Positions 24,058 through 32,700 are shown, numbered from the stretch's first letter. The stretch: DNA of 50,200 bases from Ardenticatenaceae bacterium (GCA_011525915.1 WYBM01000067.1:1-50200), one strand, 5' to 3'. The notes: generated from the letters alone by a model not told the origin. Program-made: numbers and translations.

Positions 24058-26235
24058 ATGAGCAAAACCACCCAGGACACCGCTAATTCTTTGACCAGCA
24101 TCATTGCCATCCGCCTCCCAACTAATACAGCTTTTCAACCCCAGGCCGCCCAACAACTCATGGTTAGTTGGTTTTCATTCAAACTCCCCTTTAGCGTGGG
24201 AATTCGGGCTACTCATGAGTCCGTTGAGTGGTTGGTGGAAGTCTGGCAAGAACTCGAAGAGCCTTTGATTCGCAACCTTTACGGCCTTTATCCTAACGCC
24301 CAAATCGCCGTCAACCCCAAAAGCTCAGCGCCCATCGGCTATCGCCTCTACTGTTTCCGGGCAGCTTCTTCGTTTCTCAAGCCACTGCTCACTGTTGAAG
24401 AGTTTGGTCAGCTGGATCCGTTGGCCGGAATTGTTAGTGCGTTGGGGACGCTGCAATCGGATGAGGTTGTAACGTACAGTCTTCACTTACGACCGGTACG
24501 AAAGGAGTATTATGAAGTGGGAGAAAAACTCCTGAAAGAGATGCAACGGGAAGCCGAAGCTGCCAAAAAGTCCCACGAAATTCCCCCGTTTGATCGTACA
24601 CAACTACAGCTGGCTACAACCAAGTTTGGCGCCACACTGAAAGAAGTCGAGTTTGCGGTCAAGGTAAAGGCTGAGACGAAAGAGAGAGCCAATGACATCG
24701 TAAATTTGCTGAATCCGGCTTTAGCTGTGTACGAGCGCGACGGTTGTAACTCTCTGGTACCTTCACAGGAGAAATCATTTGAACTGGTATTGTCAGCGCC
24801 TGAAGCTTCAGCCCTGTGGCATCTGCCCAGTGACCAATGCAACCATCCGCGAGTACATTGGGCCGGCGGCGCAGTTGCCCCTTTGCCACAGCAGGCCAAC
24901 CAGAATACAGATAGCGTCGTTGCGATTGGCACCAACAGCTATCAAGGTCATGTACAAGAAGTGAAGTTAGCCTACGCTGACCGGGTTACCCATATCAACA
25001 TCATTGGCAAGAACGGAGTAGGTAAATCGACTCTGATGCATCATATGATTCACCAGGACATCGCCAACGGCAAAGGGGTAGGGGTGATCGATCCGCATGG
25101 AAAACTGGTGGAGAACATCCTGGCCTGCAGCATTCCACCGGAGCGAGAGGCGGATGTCGTGCTGCTGGATATGACGGATGGTGACTACCCCATAGGCCTC
25201 AATCTACTGGCCGCCCCACGAGGAATACCACCGGAGAAAGTGGCCAGCCGCGCCGTCAGTGTTATCCGCAAGATGTTCGCTGACGAGTGGCATCAAGGCC
25301 GGATGGAAGCCGCTCTCTACGCTGCCTTAATGACTCTAATGGAGGTGGAGGGAGCCACCTTATTGGATATTGCCCGGCTGTTTCACGACTCAGATTTTCG
25401 CTCCCAGGCATTGTCGTCCAAGACCGATCCCATTGCCCTGGATTTCTGGATTCACCAGTACGAACCGGCCAGCCCTAATTTTAAGTCTCAAATCGCCAGT
25501 CCTATCACCAACCGCATTAACAAGTTCTACCGCAACCGACAGATTCGGCGGGTGATTTGCCAGACAGGAAGCCTGGACTTTGCCCGGCTCATGGACGATA
25601 AACGCATCTTCCTGGCCAACCTGGGTGGCTTGACGGACGTGGAGGCTGAAACGTTGGGGGCTTTGCTGATTGCCAAGTTTGAAGTGGCCACCATGAGCCG
25701 GTCACGGTTGGGCCAGGCTGAGGTGGCTCCCTTCTATCTTTACATTGACGAAGTGCAAAACTTCAGCACCACCAGCCTGGACCGCATGTTTTCGGAAGCC
25801 CGCAAATATGGCTTGAGCCTGACCGTGGCCAACCAGTACTTGCAGCAGTTAGAAGGGGATACCCTGGAAGCGGTATTCGGTAACACCGGCGCGACCATCA
25901 TCTTCCGTGTCGGTCCCCACGATGCTCCTCGTTTGAGTGCCTTTGTCAAACCGCAATTCACCGGCGAAGACCTGATCAATCTGCATCGCTTCCATACAGT
26001 CGTCAAGGCACAGGTGAACGATAACACTCTGCCGGCTTTCAGCATGGAGATAGACCAGCCGCTACAGGGGTCAGATGGCTGGGAGGAAAGGCTAGAACGA
26101 ATCCGGACTCACAGTCGCCAGACGTATGCCCGCCCGGCAGCCGAGGTAGATGCCGAATTAACCCAACGCATCTTGGCCCATCGGCAGCCAGCCAAGGAAG
26201 AAAACGAACCACAGGGGGCCGATTACTTTGGCTGA
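24058..26235 (+). CDS. VirD4/TraG-like conjugative coupling ATPase (HerA/FtsK superfamily)
   Basis: A 725-residue ATPase. The first about 280 residues are a mixed domain with no obvious membrane span. The motor domain follows: Walker A GKNGVGKST (317-325), VIDPHGKLVENIL and Walker B YLYIDEVQNF (562-571), then a TraG/TraM-recognition-like segment (SEARKYGLSLTVANQYLQQL and NTGATIIFRVGPHDA). Such proteins feed DNA to a type IV secretion channel or pump DNA. No relaxase of the classic type and no VirB channel genes are visible, so the element may be mobilized by another. Its 3' end overlaps the next gene by 8 bases. Confidence 0.82.
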   Translation: MSKTTQDTANSLTSIIAIRLPTNTAFQPQAAQQLMVSWFSFKLPFSVGIRATHESVEWLVEVWQELEEPLIRNLYGLYPNAQIAVNPKSSAPIGYRLYCFRAASSFLKPLLTVEEFGQLDPLAGIVSALGTLQSDEVVTYSLHLRPVRKEYYEVGEKLLKEMQREAEAAKKSHEIPPFDRTQLQLATTKFGATLKEVEFAVKVKAETKERANDIVNLLNPALAVYERDGCNSLVPSQEKSFELVLSAPEASALWHLPSDQCNHPRVHWAGGAVAPLPQQANQNTDSVVAIGTNSYQGHVQEVKLAYADRVTHINIIGKNGVGKSTLMHHMIHQDIANGKGVGVIDPHGKLVENILACSIPPEREADVVLLDMTDGDYPIGLNLLAAPRGIPPEKVASRAVSVIRKMFADEWHQGRMEAALYAALMTLMEVEGATLLDIARLFHDSDFRSQALSSKTDPIALDFWIHQYEPASPNFKSQIASPITNRINKFYRNRQIRRVICQTGSLDFARLMDDKRIFLANLGGLTDVEAETLGALLIAKFEVATMSRSRLGQAEVAPFYLYIDEVQNFSTTSLDRMFSEARKYGLSLTVANQYLQQLEGDTLEAVFGNTGATIIFRVGPHDAPRLSAFVKPQFTGEDLINLHRFHTVVKAQVNDNTLPAFSMEIDQPLQGSDGWEERLERIRTHSRQTYARPAAEVDAELTQRILAHRQPAKEENEPQGADYFG

Positions 26236-27136
26236 CTCACCCAAGCGGTATATTCCCTCGTACAAACGCAGCCTTGAACCGCCACCGATGCGCGTGACGC
26301 CACGGGATCGGGACATCATCCGCGCCATTTACCGGTATCGCCTGCTGTCTGCCCATCAGGTGGAAGCTTTGCTCTTTCGGTCAGACAAATCTCACAGCAA
26401 GCGCACGGTCTGCCAGCGGCGGCTGCAACTGCTGTATCACCACGGCTTTATAGACAGGTTACCTTCTCCCATCTTCCTCGGCGAGGGCCGCCAACCGTAT
26501 GTGTATGCCCTGGATAACCAGGGGGCGGATTTATTGGCGCCTGAACTGGATATTGACCGGGCGGAGATTGGCTGGCAGCCAAAGCACAATGAGGTGGGCA
26601 CCTCGTTCATCCAACACACACTGGCCATCAATGATGTGCACCTGGTGCTCACGCTGTTAGCCCGGGCCGGCCACTGGCAGTTCACACAATGGCTGGATGA
26701 AAGCGACTTCCGCACGGCCGCTTTTAAGGACAAAGTCCCTTACCGCACGCAGGGGGTTCGTATGACTCGCATCTTCCCTGATGGGTACTTCCGGCTGCAA
26801 CCGCCCCACCTGAAACAGGAAGCCCATTTTTTCCTCGAAGTAGACCAGGGGACAATGAACAACAAGTTGTGGCAGGACAAGATGAAGGCGTATTACCAGT
26901 TCCGCCAGAACGGCCTGTCTGAACAACTGTATGGCACACGCAACTTTCGCCTTCTGGCTGTGGTGAACAGCCAGCCGCGCCTGGCCAATCTGAAGCGGGC
27001 GACGGAAAAAGTGGGTGGGGACCGCTACTACTGGTTTACGACCCGGGCCTCGTTTGACATCTGGCAGCCGGAAAAGCTGCTGAGCACACCCTGGGCCATT
27101 GCCACCCAGGATACCAACCGGCCCCTCTTCGACTAA
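26228..27136 (+). CDS. Replication-relaxation family protein 1
   Basis: A 302-residue protein of the replication-relaxation type (Pfam Replic_Relax), thought to help open DNA for mobilization. The signature is an N-terminal winged-helix block (MRVTPRDRDIIRAIYRYRLL, QVEALLF, RRLQLLYHHGFIDRL) followed by HTLAINDVHLVL and a nuclease-like end with FLEVDQGTM. It opens with a TTG codon inside the coupling ATPase gene, an 8-base overlap that implies translational coupling. A later ATG at 26288 would remove 20 residues. Confidence 0.75.
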   Translation: MADSPKRYIPSYKRSLEPPPMRVTPRDRDIIRAIYRYRLLSAHQVEALLFRSDKSHSKRTVCQRRLQLLYHHGFIDRLPSPIFLGEGRQPYVYALDNQGADLLAPELDIDRAEIGWQPKHNEVGTSFIQHTLAINDVHLVLTLLARAGHWQFTQWLDESDFRTAAFKDKVPYRTQGVRMTRIFPDGYFRLQPPHLKQEAHFFLEVDQGTMNNKLWQDKMKAYYQFRQNGLSEQLYGTRNFRLLAVVNSQPRLANLKRATEKVGGDRYYWFTTRASFDIWQPEKLLSTPWAIATQDTNRPLFD

Positions 27137-27157
27137 ATCCCACCCTTGCCCAAATGG

Positions 27158-27163
27158 TATACT
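27158..27163 (+). promoter_or_regulatory. -10 box for a leaderless mRNA
   Basis: TATACT ends 6 bases before the ATG at 27170, placing the predicted transcription start on the A of the start codon. It lets the second replication-relaxation gene be expressed apart from the upstream operon. Confidence 0.45.
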
Positions 27164-27169
27164 GGCCGC

Positions 27170-28060
27170 ATGTCCTTGCGTCGTGTGCCTTATGTGCGTG
27201 CCCCCCACCCCCCACCCATGCGCCTGACCGAACGAGACCAGCGCCTTCTGGAAACCATCCACGCCTTTGATGGCGTCATGAGCCTGAAGCAGATTGACCG
27301 GCTCTTTTTCTCCGGCCACGGCCGTAGCCAGCCGAGGGCACGTATGCGGCTGCTGTTTGACAACGGCTACGTCAACACCCCTGGCAAAGCCACCATTCAC
27401 CACGTACCCATCGGGGAAAGCATCTACTGGCTGAGCCGCAAGGGGGCGGAGGTGGTGGCCGGTTTACAGGGGGAGCCGCTGCGCCGTTTTCCCTGGCGGC
27501 GACAGCCGCGCTACGCTTTGCTGGGCCACGACCTGGCCGTCAATGATGTGCGCCTGGCCCTGATGCAGGCCTGCCAGCAGGATGAGACCTTGACGTTAAG
27601 CCGCTGGATAGCGGAGAGCGAGCTCTTTGCCTACCCGGATACGGTGGCCGTGCTACAAAGCAAAGGCAAACCCCAGAAGCGCCAGGTGCGGCCGGATGGC
27701 TTTTTTGTCATCCGGCGCCAGGGAGATAAACATCCCTTTGCCTTCTTGTTAGAGATGGACATGGCTACGAAGGATAACCCTCGCTTTGTGCGCGAAAAGG
27801 TGGAACCGGGCAGGGTCTACTTAAAGAGTGACACCTTCCGCCGGCGCTTTGGTCTGCGCTACGGCCGTTACCTGGTGGTGACCAGTGGGGTGCGGCGCCT
27901 GGCGAATATGAAAGCCGCAGCCGAGCAAGCTGGAGAGAGTGGCCTGTTTTACTTCACCACTTATCAAGCCGTTACTTCAGCCTCGGTGCTGCACCGGCCT
28001 ATCTGGTATCTGGCCGGAGAAACAGCCCCACGCGGCATCCTGCCCACGGCTGCAGCTTGA
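27170..28060 (+). CDS. Replication-relaxation family protein 2
   Basis: A 296-residue paralogue of the preceding protein. It shares the winged-helix start (MRLTERDQRLLETIHAFDGV, QIDRLFF, RMRLLFDNGYV), the HDLAVNDVRLAL motif in the place of HTLAINDVHLVL, and the acidic FLLEMDMAT in place of FLEVDQGT. Two divergent copies side by side suggest a heterodimer or separate duties in element transfer. I use the ATG at 27170, directly after a -10 box, rather than the one at 27146. Confidence 0.72.
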   Translation: MSLRRVPYVRAPHPPPMRLTERDQRLLETIHAFDGVMSLKQIDRLFFSGHGRSQPRARMRLLFDNGYVNTPGKATIHHVPIGESIYWLSRKGAEVVAGLQGEPLRRFPWRRQPRYALLGHDLAVNDVRLALMQACQQDETLTLSRWIAESELFAYPDTVAVLQSKGKPQKRQVRPDGFFVIRRQGDKHPFAFLLEMDMATKDNPRFVREKVEPGRVYLKSDTFRRRFGLRYGRYLVVTSGVRRLANMKAAAEQAGESGLFYFTTYQAVTSASVLHRPIWYLAGETAPRGILPTAAA

Positions 28061-28080
28061 GTCACGGCTGCAGCACCTGG

Positions 28081-28086
28081 TATAGT
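28081..28086 (+). promoter_or_regulatory. -10 box for a leaderless GTG start
   Basis: TATAGT ends 6 bases before the GTG at 28093; there is no ribosome binding site. Confidence 0.35.
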
Positions 28087-28092
28087 GGGCAG

Positions 28093-28359
28093 GTGGCAGT
28101 TTATAGCATCGTCGATACCGGTCAAAGCAGGCGGGACGCCCGCCTCCAATCTCCCGTCAAGCGCGTCGAGTTGTGTTTGGATGAAGCCAAAGCCATCATG
28201 GCATACATCAAAGCCATCAACAGCCATCCCAGCCAACAACGGTTTCGCCGCGCCTTCACCGCGCTGGCTGACGGCGACACGGCCGTGGGCTTGCTGGCCT
28301 ACTACCTATGGCGACGACGGGCTCAGGCACGGCCGTCGCAGCAGCGCCGCCGCAGGTAG
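28093..28359 (+). CDS. Unknown basic protein, 88 residues
   Basis: A small helical protein with a strongly basic end (LWRRRAQARPSQQRRRR) and a central stretch LCLDEAKAIMAYIKAINSHPSQQRFRRAF. It could bind nucleic acid. The GTG start is chosen from the -10 box 6 bases upstream; an ATG at 28057 in the same frame is also possible. No family recognised. Confidence 0.45.
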   Translation: MAVYSIVDTGQSRRDARLQSPVKRVELCLDEAKAIMAYIKAINSHPSQQRFRRAFTALADGDTAVGLLAYYLWRRRAQARPSQQRRRR

Positions 28360-28438
28360 GGTCAGAGGCGTCGGCGCGTGTGCCTTCTCAGCATGAGGTG
28401 AACCCGTCATCACGCCGGCCGCCCCCAGCGTGGTGGGA

Positions 28439-28479
28439 TGACAGGGTGAATGGGGCTACTGTGGTCGCCCTGTCATTTT
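28439..28479 (+). terminator. Probable intrinsic terminator
   Basis: TGACAGGG (28439-28446) pairs with CCCTGTCA (28468-28475), followed by TTTTG. A wider pair, AGGGTCAG (28358-28365) with CTGACCCT (28481-28488), encloses it, so the roughly 280 bases between genes here may fold as a unit. Confidence 0.45.
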
Positions 28480-28640
28480 GCTGACCCTCTGGCCCATAGC
28501 GAAAGCACCTTTACTGTAGCCAACCCACGACCAGGGCCGCAAGCGGCAGTTTATCGGCCATCTCCCCATAACTCGCCGGCCGAGAGGGGCCAACACTATG
28601 TGCCGCAGCCGCCGGTTCGTAACAACTAACAGGAGGGTGT

Positions 28641-29375
28641 ATGAACCACGAAATGTACAAACGGCTGTCTCACGAGCCAGGGCCAACTTCAGGCGAAACG
28701 GAACCTGGAGAAGAATATTTAGACCCCCGGCACTTCTATGCCGCCTATGTGTATGAAGAGGGGATAAAGCCACAGCCGGATATTACGGCCGTGGTGGCGC
28801 AGGCCCAGGCGCTGGGCTATCCGGTGCGCTACTGGTGGCTGTCGGAGGTTATGCCGGTGGGAGAGGCGTATGCTGACCCGCTCATCGTCTGTGTCCATTG
28901 CCCTACAGGGGATGAGGATGCCGGCCTGGATTTGTACCAGGCTTTGCGGGAACGAAACGTCAACTGGGATAGTTTGGAAGCGGCGACGGCAGTGGGGTAT
29001 CGCCGTTTTGGTAAAGCCATCACCCAGGCTACCGATATTTTCCGGCCGGATGGGACGGCGCTGTTTCCAGAGGTGTCGGCTTTTCTCTCGCACAGCGAAA
29101 CCCACGGGTTGAGTACGGTGCTGTTGGTGTTGTCGGACTTGAGGATGAAAGAGTTTTCACCGGAGGCACGGGAGCAGATGCAGTTGAGCTTGCAGCGGCT
29201 GTCGCGGCTCTTCCTGTTGCTGCTGGGCCAGGCGCAGAAGCTGGAAGCAGCGGGGCAGACGCCGGCCCATACCTTCGCTTTTATGGCCAGCATGGTGCAG
29301 GATTTGACCAGTTTCTACCAGATGCTGGCCGGTGAGTTGCAGCTGCCGACGGATGAAGAAGAGCTGCCCTTTTAA
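28641..29375 (+). CDS. Unknown 244-residue protein
   Basis: A soluble acidic protein with a strong ribosome binding site (GGAGGG before the ATG). Its last 100 residues are helical (REQMQLSLQRLSRLFLLLLGQAQKLEAAG), possibly an oligomerisation or coiled-coil part. The first half is mixed alpha/beta (VVAQAQALGYPVRYWWLSEV). No signal peptide. No family recognised; it sits between transfer-type genes and a HEPN-MNT pair. Confidence 0.55.
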   Translation: MNHEMYKRLSHEPGPTSGETEPGEEYLDPRHFYAAYVYEEGIKPQPDITAVVAQAQALGYPVRYWWLSEVMPVGEAYADPLIVCVHCPTGDEDAGLDLYQALRERNVNWDSLEAATAVGYRRFGKAITQATDIFRPDGTALFPEVSAFLSHSETHGLSTVLLVLSDLRMKEFSPEAREQMQLSLQRLSRLFLLLLGQAQKLEAAGQTPAHTFAFMASMVQDLTSFYQMLAGELQLPTDEEELPF

Positions 29376-29441
29376 CTGACGATATACGCCGCCGGCCGGG
29401 CATGGTAGGATACGCCTATATCAATTAGCGCCAGGCTCTCT

Positions 29442-29825
29442 ATGCCGCAAGATGCCGACAACTGGTTAAAACTGGCGGCCGAAGATTATGACACCGCCCT
29501 GTACTTGTTCCAGGGGGCGCGCCATCCGTATGCAGTTTACTTTATGTGCCAGGCGATTGAGAAGTTGCTCAAAGCGGCCCAGATACAGATTGCCCAGCGC
29601 AGTCCGCGCAAGGTTCACGATTTGGTGAGCCTGGCAAATAAATCTGGTCTGAGTTTCCCACCTGACCGCCTGGATATTTTGGAAGATTTAAGTAAGCACT
29701 ATAAGCGCGTGCGGTATCGCGACATCAGCCAGGCGCATTACAACACCAAAGCAAAGGTGCAGCCCATTATGCAGCAAGGTCAGGAGATATACCAATGGAT
29801 ATTAAACAGGTTGCCCAACCACTAA
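29442..29825 (+). CDS. HEPN-domain toxin of a HEPN-MNT pair
   Basis: A 127-residue HEPN protein. The family forms dimeric RNases with an R-x4-6-H active site; here Arg93 and His99 in RDISQAH fit. The N-terminal NWLKLAAEDYDTALYLF and the AVYFMCQAIEKLLKA helix are typical. In HEPN-MNT systems the MNT partner neutralises the RNase by adding AMP to a residue near the active site. The partner gene overlaps by 31 bases. No ribosome binding site is evident. Confidence 0.83.
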   Translation: MPQDADNWLKLAAEDYDTALYLFQGARHPYAVYFMCQAIEKLLKAAQIQIAQRSPRKVHDLVSLANKSGLSFPPDRLDILEDLSKHYKRVRYRDISQAHYNTKAKVQPIMQQGQEIYQWILNRLPNH

Positions 29826-30136
29826 ACCGCTTTATCCGCCGCTTGCCTCCGTCGCTTAAGGTGGACGAGGTGATCATTTTTGGCTCATACTTCCATGGCC
29901 AGGCCACAGAAGACAGCGACATTGACGTGCTGGTGGTCTCTGATGATTTCCAGACGATGGATGTGGATGAACGGGACGATATGCTTTATCGGGCCAGCCG
30001 GGACATTGAGCCGGTGATTGAACCGTGGGGGTTTACCCACCAGGAACTCAACCGGTTCGGGCCGCTGTCTACGGCCGGTTACGCTCGTGATAAGGGCATC
30101 CGCTTTGTTAAAGGTGGCCGTAGAGTGCGGGGATAG
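29795..30136 (+). CDS. MNT-type minimal nucleotidyltransferase antitoxin
   Basis: A 113-residue minimal nucleotidyltransferase with the motif GSY-x9-SDIDVLV (Gly30-Ser31, Asp42, Asp44), as in MntA antitoxins that AMPylate HEPN toxins. Starts inside the HEPN gene, so translation is coupled. A third acidic residue in IEPVIEPWGF may complete the metal site. Confidence 0.83.
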   Translation: MDIKQVAQPLNRFIRRLPPSLKVDEVIIFGSYFHGQATEDSDIDVLVVSDDFQTMDVDERDDMLYRASRDIEPVIEPWGFTHQELNRFGPLSTAGYARDKGIRFVKGGRRVRG

Positions 30137-30143
30137 GGGGAGG

Positions 30144-30800
30144 ATGACCAACGCCCGATTTGACAAGCTCGTGACGCTCTTGTTCTCCTTACCCTGGCTG
30201 GACATCACGGCCGAGTTGTGGCAGCTGACCCGGAAGTTGTGGCGCGGGCTGGCCGACGAGGGCATGTACGAGGTGCTGGACTACACTTCCACCCTGGAAC
30301 TGCACGACAAACGTGGTCACAAAGCCACCTATCGAAAGCAGCAGCGGGTGCGCTACCGGCAAAACAACATCATCGCTTACCAGGACCAGGCATGGGGAGA
30401 TGGCCAAATCCTTTTGAATTATCGTTGTTCCCCAGGTCGTGAGGTAGACCGGTACCGACGAGGGTATAAAACGCACATTCTCATCTCACTGCGAGGAGAA
30501 AAACAACGAGGCGATGAAGATGAATTCATCATCGAATGGGACTTGCTTGATGGCTTCCCCACTGATCGAGAACATCATGAGGTAGAAATTAGCCATCGGA
30601 CTAAAAACGTCCGTATAGAAGTGATTTTCCCCTCAACACGACCGCCCTTGAAGGTTTGCCTGCTAGAGCAGCTACGCCGACGTGTACACCAACTGCCGCC
30701 AGGCGCTGTCGTCCAACTACCCGACGGCCGTTGGCGTGCCTGGTGGGAAACACACCATCCCCGTCTTAACGAACATTATCTCCTGCAATGGGAGTGGTAG
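30144..30800 (+). CDS. Unknown 218-residue protein next to the HEPN-MNT pair
   Basis: A soluble beta-rich protein with many charged residues: LHDKRGHKATYRKQQRVRY, KTHILISLRGEK, HHEVEISHRTKNVRIEVIF. I chose the ATG at 30144, 7 bases after the MNT stop, over an upstream frame that reads through the MNT gene. The close spacing suggests the same operon. No family recognised. Confidence 0.5.
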   Translation: MTNARFDKLVTLLFSLPWLDITAELWQLTRKLWRGLADEGMYEVLDYTSTLELHDKRGHKATYRKQQRVRYRQNNIIAYQDQAWGDGQILLNYRCSPGREVDRYRRGYKTHILISLRGEKQRGDEDEFIIEWDLLDGFPTDREHHEVEISHRTKNVRIEVIFPSTRPPLKVCLLEQLRRRVHQLPPGAVVQLPDGRWRAWWETHHPRLNEHYLLQWEW

Positions 30801-30803
30801 GGT

Positions 30804-30839
30804 AAAGAAAAAGGTGACAGACCCCAGGTATCTGTCACC
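30804..30839 (-). terminator. Intrinsic terminator of the minus-strand HTH operon
   Basis: GGTGACAGA (30813-30821) pairs with TCTGTCACC (30831-30839). On the minus strand the stem is followed by TTTTTCTTT, a good U-tract. Confidence 0.6.
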
Positions 30840-30849
30840 CGTACTGCTT

Positions 30850-31017
30850 CTAGGTTCCTGAGCCTACACCACTCATGCGCTTCTCTCCTACCTGCACCGT
30901 GCAAGCATAAAAACGGCCGTACCAATCTTCTTCCGGAAAGGGCAGTGAAATGAGTGTGTGGTAAGGATGGTCTAGAAGTTGCGGGGAATTATATTCGATA
31001 GCTATTGTAATTGTCAA
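30850..31017 (-). CDS. Small unknown protein downstream of the HTH gene
   Basis: A 55-codon frame with a TTG start between the HTH gene stop and the minus-strand terminator. The product is protein-like, with an aromatic core (LISLPFPEEDWYGRFYACTVQVG). No strong ribosome binding site; the TTG start is a guess, since the frame is also open further upstream without an ATG. It may be a partner of the HTH protein. Confidence 0.35.
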   Translation of the reverse strand: MTITIAIEYNSPQLLDHPYHTLISLPFPEEDWYGRFYACTVQVGEKRMSGVGSGT

Positions 31018-31042
31018 TTCTTGAGGTAACTCTGGCCGGGCT

Positions 31043-31276
31043 TTAATCCGTTTTGGGCTTTGGTCCCGGCCGGCGGTCGCGGGCTAAATATTCTCTGACT
31101 GCCCGTTCTGTTGTCACCCAATTGCGGCCAATCTTGGTGGCCCACAACTCCCCTTGCCGCGCTAATAAGGCCAGATGGGGTTGGGTGAGCCCGCTGATTT
31201 CGGCAGCCCTGGAAAGGGGGATGAGTTCATCCAGCCGTGGCTGATTGATGTCATCCGCTTGGTTGCTGCCGGACAT
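31043..31276 (-). CDS. Excisionase-like HTH protein, left flank of the defence cassette
   Basis: A 77-residue DNA-binding protein of the MerR/excisionase-like helix-turn-helix type (LIPLSRAAEISGLTQPHLALLARQGEL, then WATKIGRNWVTTERAV). A basic, Pro-rich tail ends it (RPGPKPK). It is closely related to the protein at 45820-46050: the string WATKIGRNWVTT and the RPGPKPK tail are shared. The two copies face outward from the genes between them. It probably regulates the cassette or helps its excision. Confidence 0.7.
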   Translation of the reverse strand: MSGSNQADDINQPRLDELIPLSRAAEISGLTQPHLALLARQGELWATKIGRNWVTTERAVREYLARDRRPGPKPKTD

Positions 31277-31829
31277 CAGGCGTCAGAGGCGTTGGGATCT
31301 TACGCTGCTCTATGTGTCCTCCAATGGTTTGTCGATGCTTCAATTATTTGGCTGTTAATGTCTGCGGTGGGATTATAACGGAGATTAGGAACGCAGGCAG
31401 ACAAGTGGGGAGGGCGCCAAAAACTGCGGCGTTCTGGTCGCCCCGAAATGGATGAAAAATGCCCATTCACGCACCATAAACTTTGGGTTTACCTTTGGGT
31501 TTTAAGACTGCTGCTTAAGGCACGCAAAGTCGTCCAATCTCCTCCTGTAGCCAGGGAGCACGACGTAAACGGCCGCCGCCACGACTTTGTACTGTGCCGC
31601 GGCCGGCGCGCCCCAAAAACACTCACACTTTCCTGGATTCTTCTTGGACTCGTACCTCCCTTGTCTATGGCGGTGACGGTTAGAGGCGGAAACTGGTGAC
31701 GCTCAAATTGCATCTTTAATGGCGGCATCATCGTTATCTATAATTTCATGAAGCCATAGGCTGGCCAGCTCCAATGTAGCGCCGGCAAAAGTAAAATGAA
31801 GCGTCGTGAACAGGAGGGAGGTGAGCGAT
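31277..31829. other. Gap with no convincing gene
   Basis: Two overlapping frames on opposite strands (31448-31699 plus, 31489-31731 minus) are open, but neither has a ribosome binding site, a recognisable family or plausible composition. No strong repeat seen. Confidence 0.4.
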
Positions 31830-32150
31830 GTGGAGCTATTACCAAAAGAGATACGAGAAGCGTTGCCCGAACTTTACGCCAATGAGACACTGGGCTTGCA
31901 GGCGCAAGCGCTTGTCAAGCTCTTCACGCCAGATAGTAATTGGACCTGGTATGCGTCCGAATTTGATGGCAAAGACATCTTGTTTGGTTTGGTGATTGGG
32001 CTGGAGGTGGAGTTAGGTTACTTTAGCCTGGCTGAACTTGAAGGGGTGCGAGGGCCGTTGGGTTTACCCATCGAACGTGATCTGCACTATCAACCCAAAA
32101 CACTGGCGGAATTAAAAGACCACTACCAGGCAAGGGGGTATGCTTTATGA
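31830..32150 (+). CDS. DUF2958 family protein
   Basis: A 106-residue protein that matches the DUF2958 pattern closely: ELLPKEIREALPELY, VKLFTPDSNWTWYASEFDG, LVIGLEVELGYFSLAELEGVRG, LGLPIERDLHYQPKTLAELK. The family occurs on plasmids and conjugative elements; its function is not known. I chose the GTG at 31830 because homologues begin MELL and because AGGAGG lies about 12 bases upstream; other GTG codons at 31806 and 31821 are less suitable. Confidence 0.8.
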   Translation: MELLPKEIREALPELYANETLGLQAQALVKLFTPDSNWTWYASEFDGKDILFGLVIGLEVELGYFSLAELEGVRGPLGLPIERDLHYQPKTLAELKDHYQARGYAL

Positions 32151-32170
32151 CCTGCCTGGCCGACTCGCTG

Positions 32171-32200
32171 AAGCCGGAGCGTTGACATGTTCCGGCTTTG
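32171..32200 (+). terminator. Probable terminator after the DUF2958 gene
   Basis: AAGCCGGA (32171-32178) pairs with TCCGGCTT (32191-32198), but the following tract is short (TTTGGGGG), so termination may be partial. Confidence 0.4.
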
Positions 32201-32243
32201 GGGGGCTGAAACTGATCAGCCTTGTGTGCTACGCTGAATGGGT

Positions 32244-32543
32244 ATGAGCCAGGAAATCCCGCTGCAGATGAGCCTGTTTAGTGATGCGTTGGTGGACACG
32301 CGCACCCGGACACAGAAAAAGCAGGCCCAGGCTCTGGCGCAGCCCCAACAATCTGAGATGTTTTCCCAGCAGGAGCTGGCCCAGTTTGGCGTGCAAGCCA
32401 ACCCCAGGCTGCAACTTTCACCCAAGACACGACTGGAGTTGTTAATGGAAGACCCACGCACGGAGGAGGAGAAAGCCAGGCAGATTCAGCAAGAAATTGA
32501 AGATAACACTTACCCCATGCCCTGGGCCGATAGGCAGGCGTAA
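32244..32543 (+). CDS. Unknown Gln-rich protein, 99 residues
   Basis: A hydrophilic protein rich in Gln, Glu and Arg (TRTQKKQAQALAQPQQ, LEDPRTEEEKARQIQQEIED-like helix), probably a coiled or extended chain. The second ATG (32244) is 8 bases after a TACGCT -10 box (32230-32235), fitting a leaderless start; the first ATG (32238) is too close. It may belong with the DUF2958 gene. No family recognised. Confidence 0.45.
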   Translation: MSQEIPLQMSLFSDALVDTRTRTQKKQAQALAQPQQSEMFSQQELAQFGVQANPRLQLSPKTRLELLMEDPRTEEEKARQIQQEIEDNTYPMPWADRQA

Positions 32544-32611
32544 GACTTAGGACTGGTTTATGAGTTCCATAAACTTATCTCAGAAACGCCGCCCATTCGA
32601 GGGAAAATAAA

Positions 32612-32646
32612 AAAGGCGATGGGCCGCGGTTCTCATCGCCTTTACC
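32612..32646. terminator. Bidirectional intrinsic terminator
   Basis: AAAGGCGATG (32612-32621) pairs perfectly with CATCGCCTTT (32634-32643). A-rich sequence on the left and T on the right make it work in both directions. It separates the backbone genes from the defence operon. Confidence 0.7.
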
Positions 32647-32685
32647 TTGTTATGTACCCGACCCGCCGCTCATTTCTTTGCTCCT

Positions 32686-32700
32686 TGTACACAGTGTACA
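32686..32700. promoter_or_regulatory. Operator-like inverted repeat
   Basis: TGTACAC-A-GTGTACA is a perfect inverted repeat around one central base. It contains two overlapping matches to the NGTNNACN unit of the partition iterons, so the partition protein might bind here. Confidence 0.4.

Noticed and set aside
28456..28773. 105-codon minus-strand frame
   Set aside because: Overlaps the start of the gene at 28641 with its good ribosome binding site; no family and a basic, chance-like composition.
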